DNA of 64,000 bases from Manduca sexta (Eukaryota > Arthropoda > Insecta > Lepidoptera > Sphingidae). Below the pieces are notes generated by a model, which was not told the DNA's origin, searched no databases, and worked only from the letters and a program-made list of their open reading frames with translations. Positions 12,101 through 24,100 of this stretch are shown here, piece by piece. The stretch spans positions 1,595,116 to 1,659,115 of the forward strand of contig NC_051121.1 in assembly GCF_014839805.1 (NCBI RefSeq), in the 5' to 3' direction. The translations under genes were made by a program, and so were the position numbers. The stretch's first letter is position 1. The number at the start of each line of letters is the position of its first letter.

Positions 12101-15100
12101 TTTGTGTTCTTTAAACAATTTTATTGCAAATATATGGATGCCATTTAAATATTTCTGTTGTCCATCAAGGCCAAGTCTTCTATGCACACATTATTAATCT
12201 GATTATGTATGTGAAATCTCAATAACAATTTCCACATTTCAGAGGAAGAAGAGGATAGAAAATGGAAAGACCACTGGGCTGGACCCGTTCGCAGAACATG
12301 ACAATGATATTATCCAGTGTGCGAGGATATTTGAACAGAAATATGTGAGTATTCGGTTTATTTTGGGTCTTAACTTTTTTTGTTCTGCTCATTGGTTTTG
12401 CCCGCATAAGAATTTTAGATATAAAAGTTCCGCTTTATATATTTTCTAGGAGTTAAAGTAGCCTATGGCCTTCCCAAGGTCTCGAACTATCTCCATACTA
12501 ATATTACACTATGGAATATTATGTTCTAAAATAAATTATTATAATTATTATTTCATTAAAATCCATTTGGTAGTTTTAATAGCTTATCGCGTTCAGACGG
12601 ATGCGGCGGGGGACTTTTATAATATATGTATGATTATAAAAAAATAATTAGTGGTTTAGGATATTCATTACGTGCAATTCGAAAGAGATTGAACTTTTTT
12701 TTTAATAATGAGATTCCTTTTGTTTTGTATAAAAATATGCTTTGAGCATTATATGTTAAAACAGAAATTCTTAAGAAATGAATATCATATTGGGTTCACG
12801 TAGATGTTGTAGACAAATACGCCATTCACATCCCTTCTGCCCTTCCATAAGAACGTCCTATCTTTTGAAGTGACTAATAATTTTGTGCAGACTGTATTTT
12901 ATGTGAAAAAAGCTCACTTAATAACAGGTTTCTATAACATTAAGACGGTGTTTTCATTATAAGATCAACAAATAAGTAAATTGCAATGTACCAGTTTGAT
13001 ATAATAACAGCATTAAAGCTAAATATGGGGGATCTATTTTTAGTTCAACCTTGTGTTGGTGAAAGGGATTATTGTGATATTTGTACATATTTTTATCATT
13101 AACTCGCACCACGTTAGTGCAGAAACCATGCAAGTTTTAATTAGGTCAGCGCATGTAAGATGTACATTGCACGTTCCTTTGTGTGTCTGACATGAAAGTA
13201 AAAAAAAAAGTTTCCATGTTAAGGTATTTTGCGTCTACAATAGCCGATCCCAATTGACAATCCCGATAGGTTACACTTTGATCGCAAGTATTAACCAATT
13301 AAAATAAATCTGTAAGTATACCAATCAAACTTTATTCTGATTTGTCCATTTTTGCCATCAACCTGAAAGTGGCGATCGGGATCTTTCATTGAAATCTATA
13401 TTTTTTTTATTAAGGATATTCTACACCCCAAGTTTTTAATTCCCAAAATTAAAAAATCGTGTGATTTGCTGCCGTTACTTAACACATATTTGGCAAAAAA
13501 AAACGCCATAAAAATATTCTAAACAAAAGGTAATTTTGGCCAAAAGTTTTTCATTGTATAATTCTAGTTTTCTAGCGTCCATTAGTCAATTCATACAATG
13601 TGATTGTTTTTGTTATGTCATATTGTCATTCATAATCGTTTCTTATGGATATTTAGTATTCACTGATGAACGTCACTCTGACGTGTGATCTATAAAGTAA
13701 TTGTTACTCACTACGTGCACTGTCCATCCTTTTATACATGATTTATGAAAATGTTCACTCGTCATTGCTTTGTCATTTACATATAAACAAAAATTGTGAC
13801 TGCAAATTATAATGCCCTACGTTCCTCTACGTACCTCATTCCTTTTAGTGGTAATAAAAACTATTGATGTATATTGAGAGGGACCAAAACCATGCAAATA
13901 AAAAAATTCACCTATTTCCCAGAGCAATCAAAAAGTTTTCCGGTATCCGTGATATAAACGTTAACGCCTTAATCGTTTTACACACTTGTGACAGTCATGC
14001 TTTTTTTATTGTTGTGTTCGAGCAAAATAAACTGAACTGCGAATTCCTGAGTTCGATTCTTAAGGACGAGCAACACAAGGGATATAAATAGATGATTGAA
14101 AGATGTTATTTTTGTGTTATCCGTGATATTTTTTGTGATTAAAGGGAGGCAAAAGCACGTACGGCAAGAAGGGCCGGTCGAAGATCGACGAGTTCGCGGA
14201 CATCGGCGCGGGATACGACGAGACTGATTCATTTATTGACAACACGGAAGGGGTGAGAGATCCTCATTTTTCATAAATTTTTTTTTACTTAATAAAATAA
14301 TTGCGGTATCCGTTTTTTTTTTCTTCATTTTTTTTTATTCTATGTATAAAATATGTATTTATTAAAAATACAATACATATAATTAGGTTTGATAAATATT
14401 TGCGGATTACACACGATTGTACCCGACCAACGTAGATATTTTTACCGTCACCACATCCCATGCGGTATGAACAATAATCGTATGACGCATGGCCTTTTTT
14501 ATTTTAAATTTTTTTTATTCCATAAATACCACAATAACATTTACACAAATTTGATAAATAAAGAAACATTTGCCCAGCTTTAATTATTTATATTTTATTT
14601 TCCAGTATGACGAGATGATTCCCCCCGACATAGACACGTTCCACGGCGGTTTCTACATCAACTGCGGCTCGCTGGAGTTCAAGGACGTGCCCAACGCGGA
14701 CCTCGGAACGTCGGACGGCGAGCCTGGCGGGAACAGGCGGAATAAGGTCAGTAAGACTGGAGATAGTGCGTCTTGCAATTTTCCGGTAACCGAATTTTTT
14801 TCCGGTTGGATTCCGGATAGTAGTTTTTTTGCATTTTTTATGGATTAAAAGCCACTACTTTTCTTGAAACGTATAAATATCCATCCATAAAATCTTCCTC
14901 CATAAAATTTTCCAAATTTATAGTATTATTAAAATAAAGTTATGTAACGGTAATTAAAAGTTATCTCCCGTGTGCTACATTCAGAGGCGTATATCATCAA
15001 GCAGCAGCGAGGAGGAGTCGTCAGAGAGCTCATCGGAGTCTGAAAGTCAAGACGAGAAGGATCCAAAGGCGATCGCTAATGGCGCCGTCGATTCGCACAA

Positions 15101-18100
15101 CACTGAACACAGGAAAAAGGTAAATATCTAGCCTCTATAAATACATGGGTCTGATGAAAGTCCTAGCAATGTAGTGTTTTTATTACTACCTATTTCCCAG
15201 CAATAACATAGACTCCATTTCAACAATGCCAGCAAAGAAAAAAATAGTGTAATCAACTGAAAGGTAAATAAGTTATAGTATTTGATATCGTTGATGTAAC
15301 AGGTTAGTTACAGGAAAGAAACGTAATACCCGAACCGTGACTTAACCGGTGACACTACTTGCTCGTTGGACTTCTTTATAAAATAAAACCCACCTTGCGG
15401 TTTGATTCTTCGAACAAAGGAATACTGTCGTGTTGAATTCTCGGAATCAAAAAGAACACAAGTGCATGATACTGTGATTCCTTGCTTACGTGTGGTTTAA
15501 AAATTGTACGCTTTGTGGTTTCCGGTAGGACCGGGATGTGTTTTTTGAAAAAAAAAAAACTTTTTTTTAAAACTATATTTTTTTTAATATTTTTTTCAGA
15601 AGAATAAAAAGATTGAAAAGAAAAAAGCAAAGAAAGTGCGGAGAACTGACTCGTCAGCGGCCACTTCGGGCAAACAAACCTCTGACGGTATGTAATTTTA
15701 CAATTAAATTTTCAAACAGGGCTAATAATTAAAATCTTACTAAATATCCAGTAGAATCACTTCGCTCTACCGGAAAAAAAACGATTTCGCATGAAGTGGG
15801 TGAACTGGTATTATTCGTGTTAATATAAATTTAAAGAAGCTGTTACTAATTAAAATACCGTATTGTGTCAATTAACCAAAACATAATGCCGCTATCAACA
15901 AAAAAATGAATTTGAAGTTTTCATATCCTAGTGTCCAATGGCGAAAGGTGAGATTTTTCGAAAGGGAACTCTAAAGTCTGTTCAGAAAGAGAACCGTCGT
16001 GGCCGAAAAGTGAACTAACTTTGAATTTTTACATAGCAACCCTTCCCCGCCATTTGGTAAATGTTAAACCTATTTGACATGTCGTATTGTTATGCTATTA
16101 ATGATCTCGCGTGTAGTTTTAGGGAATTTTTTGTATAGAAACATACCGAAACTAAACAAAAAAGGTAATTAAATTAAGCACAGTAGCGACCTCAAATCCC
16201 ACGACGGTTCTCTTTCTGAACAGACTATACCCATCATATAGGTATCAGTATTCATAAATGCGGTGAGCAAATCCTTTTAATGATAATTAAATTCTACACA
16301 AAGAGAAGCTGGTAGGAATCTGGGTATATGGACCCTTTGCCACTGCTAATGTACTACTGCTCAGATTTTCAAATTATAAAGAACCAGCTGACTCGACAGA
16401 CGTTGTCCTGTCTTAACTATGTATGCACGCGCGCATTCTGTCGATCGCTGACAGTTATTTCAAACCACTGACAGTTATGTAAAATTAATATTGTCGTTAA
16501 GTTTTCTTAAATTTTCTAATTTTCCGTGCAATTTTTTGATTTTTTTCTTTCATAAGAACTTTCACCTGACAATAACAAACACAACAAAAAAAATAGAAAA
16601 ATCGGTCCAGCCGTTTACGCGTGATGGCGTGACCAAGGGAAATAGGGACACATTTTTATACATATAGAGAATGTACTACGCTGCACTGAAATCTCTTATG
16701 ATGTTTGTTAACAGTGATAAAAAATACCTACCATTTTTATCAAACTTTATAATTATCAAGTGCAATACCATCACTCAAATTACGTCATGTTAAAACTATC
16801 CTGTTATTTACCTATATATGTCTTACATGTTCCGACTAGTCTTAATCGCTACTATGTGTTAAAATCCGTCATGACTCATGTCTGTTCGTGTTTTGAGACC
16901 ACGCCTAATGTATGAGTCATTGTATAGTTATATTATTCAGCAATAGCATCATTTCTATTTCTTGAACTGGGGTAAATAGGGACATGAATAGCTTTTGCTA
17001 GGGATTGGATATATTTTATATCCGCCAGGATAGCGACCACCGTAAAGGTGTTAAACCCCGCCTTAGTGTCAGACGTAAGTATGTCGCGTTCCGGGATCAG
17101 CCTGTTCATATACAGTTGCAACAGGCCAGAATTATGTCGACTGTCCCTCGCCAGTCGACACAATTACGCTGGCTAGAGACTTTCCCGCCCTCACACCCAC
17201 CACTACAACTACTGTAAGCCAGGATCAGCAGCACGCATTGTATGACACCGAGCAGTGAAGCTCGGCGAGTCTCAGGGAAAATTAATTGTGGTTATACCGC
17301 AACGAAATGAATCAAATAGAAAGATAGGGAGTTGGAAATTTTAACTGTCCACGTCCCTCCATAGATAAGCGGGAGTCAAAATGCCGGCTAAGTTTGAAAC
17401 CATATATTAACCAGTTGTAATTTTCTATCCACAGATAACGCTCAAGGTGACGGCGAGAGTGCGGACTCGCGTACGTCCCAGTCGGACTCTCTGACGTCCA
17501 AGCCGGCGCCGAGCTCTGAGAACGCCATCACGTCAGACAGCTCCAGGTAAAAGATTTGGATCAGGCTTATAGTATCATTGTAATGGTAGACAAACTTGGT
17601 TGTAAGCGACATAGTTGCCTGTATACGGTAATTCTGTCCAAAACGTAGAATTTTTATCGAAAATTTATGTCATTTAAATTATAACAGATTTTTTTTTAAT
17701 CCATGTGAGAGTAAGTAAGTTGTGGATTATAAATTTGGTGAAGAGGATGGCTGTCAAATAATAGTAATAGCAAACTGTGACGTCACCAAGTGTGCGTGTG
17801 ATATAGATAGCGCAATTATATAAAGATACTAGTATGTGAGTACTTACCCAGATGGAATCTCGCATGCGAGAGACCTATTAATCATTTACGATTCTATATT
17901 TTACGCACTTAGGTCTAGTTAAGCAGAATAATGACAATACTTAATAGTTAATTTGTATCGTATTTCCAGAGACGTAGAGCCTAAAGCGGAGGTGGAATTG
18001 CCCGTCCATGTTGTGCAAGCCGTGCAAGAGTTGGAGGAAGCCGTTGGGAAAATGCTGCGTGATAACCCCAATATCAACCACAAGGATTTGTTAAATAATG

Positions 18101-21100
18101 CCGATCATTATATTGATAGGTAATATAGTACTAAAAATAGCATTGAATGTCTTGATAGTGTAATTGTATTGTGGTACGGCTCGGTAGCCGTAGCTCGGAA
18201 CCGAAGATAGCCCGGTCGCTATCTTGGGTTCGAATCCAGGGTTGGGTACAGTGTTGACTTTTTCTGCTCAGTGTCAACACAGAGACTGAAGTTCTTCATA
18301 TAATGATTAACTCGTCTTTTACATATGCGATGGAATAAACATAGCATGAATTATTTATGCGCATAGGTTAGAGTGTTAGTTTTGTATATATATATTTATG
18401 TGACGAGTAGCATGTCCTCAGAAGTTGTACGGCCTGAGTGTATGCAGAGGGTTTGAGTAAGCTGTGTGTGTCCGCAGGCTGGAGAGCGCGGCGGCGGGCG
18501 CGTGCTCGGAGCGCGTGTCGCGCGCCGTCCGCGCCCGCGCCGCGCGCGCGCTGCGCCTGCCGCGACACGCGCTGCTGCACCACCTGCGCACCACCACCAC
18601 CACCACCACCACCACCACCACCACCAGTACGTAACCAAACGACCGCGTCTACACCCGCGACCAAATTGTACATTACTAACGGCCCACTACTACAGCGCTT
18701 CAAACTATCTCCATAACTTCTCGCGGTTTCAACCGACAAATAAGTTTTTCTGGGAATATTTAGAATAATCCACTAACTAAATACTGATGACTAACTATAT
18801 CTTCAAACATAAGAAGTTCTTACCTGACCCATAACATAAAATTTCACTGCAGGCTCTTGTAACAAGTTGATCTGGAAATCTTTAGGTGTCCATGTTCAAA
18901 AGCAATGTCTACCCAAACAAGAAAAATATGAACTTACTTTTTCCATAATGGTACTTATCAAAAACATGTATACCGAAAAGAAATGATAACTGCCTACTCA
19001 GGCTTCTATCTATATACGGATAATCGAAACTCCCATCTATATTAATTAATAATTACTAAACTCAAGAATATATATCATAAAAATACATATTTCCAAAAAC
19101 AAACAAATCCAAGTTATCTAAATGACTAAAAACTAGTGTCAAACATTCCAGCATCAAACACTGCCCTGACAACTGCTCAACCGACCACCACCACTGCCAG
19201 TACCACTGCCACCACCACCACCGCCAGCACAGCGGGACACAAACGGAAACTCGACGATGATCACGAGGAAGACTACAGCAAACTGACTGAGGAACAACGA
19301 GAGGCCAAGATTGTAGAAACTTTACAGAGGTGAGTTTATACTCTTTAAATTGGACTGGCTAGGCCAATCTTGATTGATAGCAATCTACGGCGTGCCATGG
19401 CGTATTTCATGTTGTTTTTCACACCATCATATCTTTTAACCCTGAAGAGTTAGGAATTGCACCCAGTTCTCATGCGTGTTCCGTTCTACGATATGATAGG
19501 GGACGTGTTTATAGCTTTATCCGACACAAACTTTAGTCTGTAGAGTTTATTGAGTGTTGTTGGTAATGTATGGGAGTCACAACTCTAGCTATAATGAAAC
19601 TCCAAAGATGGCACTGAATATATTATGTATTTAAAATTCCAGAGTACGTTTAATACACAGCGGCGTACTAAAGTAATAGTAACAAATCGTAAGACGTACA
19701 AATTAAACAAAGGCGTACGAAGCTTTTATATGGGAGGTATGGTGTGACACAGCGTTCTCGCACAACTACGCACGTGCACTTACATAGCTGCGCAAGTGTG
19801 TGTGTCCCATCAGTGTCCGATGATATTGAGTAGAATAAACAAATATCGCTTTGCCCGACCCGGAGTTCGGGCGCGAAGCCTCGGAGCAGTGGTTGTACTG
19901 AAACTATGCCACCAATGCTCCCCGATCTAAATAAATATATACTTAGCTATAATAAACATTATTATTAATGATTCCAGGTTAAAAGCACTGATAGAGGAAT
20001 GTAAGCCGGCGATGATTGCCAAATACAACGCCGAGTGCGAGAGAGTGCACGAAGAGAGGTATTTATTGCATTTTTATTTAGCTCTGTACTTTACATAGCA
20101 AGAGTTTAACTAATTATTTTATAATGCGACTCCTTTGCAATTTTCTCTATATTTCTTAATAATAATCAGAATCCATTTTGATGAGAACATTTGATGCTGT
20201 GGTTCAGACCAGCTGCTGTCATGTAGGTGGCAGTATTCCCATATTAAGCTCACCTTACAGTACGCTAAGAGTATGCTCATAGAGCGTAAAGTATAATATA
20301 TACTGGTGGTAGGATATTTATATCTGCCTGGATAGCGACCACCGTACACATGGTGTAAAACCCACCATAGTGGCCCACGTATGTGTGTCACGTTCCGGGA
20401 TCACCCTGTGTATATCCAGTTTCAAATAGGCTAACAGAATTGTCTCAATTGGGGTAATCATCTCGTCATCGGACACCATCTGAACTCCATTCCGCTTGCC
20501 ATCAGGTTCAGTAGAGTCACTAACAAGCCCATGTAAAAAGAATTAGCGAGTTCATGTAACAATTGGCTGTATTTAATTTGGTACTAATATTTTATAACGG
20601 GATGTGTGACGAAGTTTAACGTCGCATACAGTTGAAATGTGTGTTTGCAATTTGAACTCTGTAATTACTACAGAAAGTCGCCCTAGCGCCTTCGCTTTGG
20701 GCGAATTGGCCCATCACAGTGGAAGCCACTCACATGTCGCATCGACGGGAAAACGTATGTAGTCCGTCGCATTTACATTCAACGAGTGTTGAAGTCGAGC
20801 CTTTATGTTGGGACGGAAACATCTTGTTAGCGCGGTCTATTTTACTAAGTGACTGCCGCGCCCTATGTTGGCGGATCTTGATGTTTCACATCTGGCTGGC
20901 GTCCCGCGACGGCTCAATTTCTTTATTATTTATTTTTTAGGGTCATCCAGCTTACAAAATTACAAACATTGCTATTATAATAGTGCAACAGCGTTGGTCA
21001 CATGTGATCACCAGATAAAATAGTATCGACATTCGTAAACACATTTATTATGAACAAACAGAAAATTGATCATTAAGGGTTATTTGTTGCAAACTTATAA

Positions 21101-24100
21101 TTTTTTAAAAAAGCATTAAAATTATTAAATACAAAAAGACCTAAATTATTTTATCTAAATTCAATCTAGTCTGAAATATAAAATGACACATAAATAAACA
21201 TAAATAAAATATGATGTGGTATTTGTAGGAAAAAGCTGCAGCTGGCGGCGGCTCGCGCGGGCGCGGGCGGCGGCGCGGGCGCGGCGGGCGTGGAGCGGCG
21301 CATGCCCAAGCGGCGCTTCCCGTGGTGCGGCCGCGCGCGCGCGCTGCTCACGCAGCTGGTGCGCCTGGCGCGCCCCGCCGCCGCCGACAGCGCCGCCAGC
21401 GCCGCCTCCGCGCGCCGGCTGCTGGAGGCGCGCGTGCTGCCGCTGTTCCCCGCCGGCTTCGTGCGCATGCCCACGCTGCTCAGGCAGGCCGAGTGAGTCA
21501 CATTCTACCTCATCCACTGTATACCCTGGCTTGTCTTGCTTATCTTACTAGAATAATGGCCATGACCATCTCAAAATTAATTTATATGCAGACACTCACT
21601 ACGTAAAAGGAGCCTCAGTTTGTGATCCAAAAAAGGCTTTGCAGCAAAAATCAGTGTCTAATAACCACTTTCCAAATTTTAGAGGGACTTGACTTAATAA
21701 TATTTCCACTGTTTCACAATATACAGATTATATGCCACTTGTATTGTTGAATCACCACAATAGTTACCTAACGAAAGTTACAGAAACGATTTAGTTTACT
21801 GAACTAAGTAATTTTTTCTTTAATCGAACAATCGAGACAGTCCAAACATAACTTATGGTCACCTCCAGGCACTAACTTTGTTACTGTGAATTCCAACAGT
21901 TTCACTTCAACATTTGAATAAAGACCACAACAAACACACCCTTAATATTAATCTGATAATAGCTTATCAAATTAATTCTAATTATTTTGCAATACCATGA
22001 TCAACAATCTAATTAAATCCTAATTTTGTGTACTTATACTCTCAACATATTACATACTTTGTGCCTTTAAAACAAATCGTACAAATTTAACATATTTAAT
22101 ATTATTTTATCTAATTTCAGCCTCACCAAGGAAATCAAAGTATCAGAGATCAAGCGTCAACGGGCGCCGTCGACGTCGCAAACCGTCGCGCCAGTACCCT
22201 ACTCCGAGCCCATACAGTTCCCGAGCTCCCTCACAGTCACCACTACAGTAATGACCTCACCAAGCAAAGCAGAAACACCAGACGACGTCAAATACAAACA
22301 GGACATATTCGCATCAGTAATGAACACGTTCAAGCTGAACAAGGACTTGATAGTAGAGAAACCAGAGAAAAACGACAAAGACATGTACATTCCCCCCAAC
22401 ATAGGCAGTATAACGATAACGCCCGTGCTCAACCAAACTAAAGACAAGAAGAATGAAAAGGGACTGATACGCGTGAAGTCGCCAGCGGCGCTCAACGAGA
22501 TGGTGAAGAAAGATAAACAAAAGAAGGTAGACAAGAACCATGTTAAAGAGAAAAATTTAGAATCGCCATTACATGTTGACACCAGTTACCAGAAAGAAGC
22601 ACCGAAACCTGAAGAGATACCGCAAAAACAGATCGACAATATGCGTGTTGCGGAGAATAATATACCACGACCAGCCTTAATACCGGTTCATCACTCACCG
22701 ACGTTCGCGAAACCGGACAAAAGACCTCCAGAGGTCAAAAAGAAAAAGGATATAGTGATTGTGTCTGATGTGGACCCTTTGAGTGACGCCGCTCCAGAAC
22801 CCTTGGCGATAGACGATAGTAGCAGTGACGTAGAAGTTGTTGAGGACAAAAGTGACACCAAAACGGACAAGTGTAAAAGTGAAGTGCCTTTGAAGGACAA
22901 GAACAAAGTGTCGAGTGTTAAAAATGACGCGAGGGATCAGTGCGAGAAGGCGATCGATGAGTTTGACTCGATCATACGCGGGTTGAAGCAGATGGAGGTT
23001 GGTACAACTGTTTTGTATATGATTTGGGTGTGGACTTTTTTTTATATGTGTACAGCATAATGACCCCATTTCACCTGATGGTAAATGGAGTGGTGTCCAA
23101 TACAATGTCGACAGACGAGTGATGATTACCCCTCGACAGTCGACACAATTATGCCGGCCTCATGAACCGGCTATATACAGGCTGAACCCGGAACGCGACA
23201 CACTTACATTGTGTTTGGTGGTCCCTACCCAGGCAGATATAAAATATATCCTACCACCTGCAAAAGTCAAACTTAATTTTAATATCTGTTAATTCCTTAG
23301 ATAAGCTAAGAATAGTGTTTTGCTGGTATGTGAAGCATGCCATCCCACACTAGGCCAGGTGTAAGACCTAAAAGCCTCGCTGAAGAAGAGGCCCATGCTC
23401 AGCAGTTGGCAGTATACAGGGTCATTTTGACATTGCATTACTAAATGAAACCACATACATATCTCCTTGGAAATAACACTTTACAATTAGTTACTTGAGA
23501 CATAGATGTAAAATAAAATAGTGTAAGTTTCGATCAAAATAAATAGTAATTTTAATTTTACGCGCCCTCATGCCACTATTACTGTTCAGTCAGAAATACA
23601 CTTACGCACACATACGCCAAAAATAAGAAAATTAAAACCAGGATTTTTGTTGAAAATATTAGTTATTAATGGATGATTTTTGGCACAATGTCAGCAAAGG
23701 TGAAGACGAGTATGTGGTTTCATTTAGTAACGTAATGTCAAAATGACCCTGTATAATATAGATTATTTTCATGTAAGCAAGTTGTGACATATTTCTTGTG
23801 TTATTCATTCCAGCATTCACAAGAGCCAACAAAGTTCAACAGTAATTCCTTTGGAAGTGTCATAAGTAATGGTGAATATAAATTTTATTCAAATTATTTC
23901 AACTTTAACGAAATGAGGGCTTTCTTAATCTGTTTAAAGTATGATTTTTACATATTTAAGTATACATTTTTGAGTTATTCATCTCTTTAAAGTTATCTTA
24001 TTAATTACAATTCTTACTTTAAATTAGTTTGGGACCCTCAAATGTTGGTTTCCTATGATACCAGTGCCTTAAGAGCCAAAAATACATTAGTTAACATCAC

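Noticed and set aside
18368..18768. Several overlapping ORFs around the ACC repeat giving poly-His, poly-Trp, poly-Val, poly-Gly or poly-Pro
   Set aside because: They are other-frame and antisense readings of yem exon 9. Only the poly-Thr frame joins the neighbouring exons in phase.
21161..21606. Multiple long ORFs on both strands over the GC-rich block
   Set aside because: GC-rich coding DNA has few stops in any frame. The yem exon 12 frame carries the PKRRFPW and VLPLFPAGF motifs and fits the splice phase; the rest are shadows.
22199..23105. Minus-strand ORFs opposite yem exon 13 (127, 75, 71 and 136 aa)
   Set aside because: Hydrophobic antisense readings of a Lys/Asp-rich exon; no splice sites or motifs of their own.
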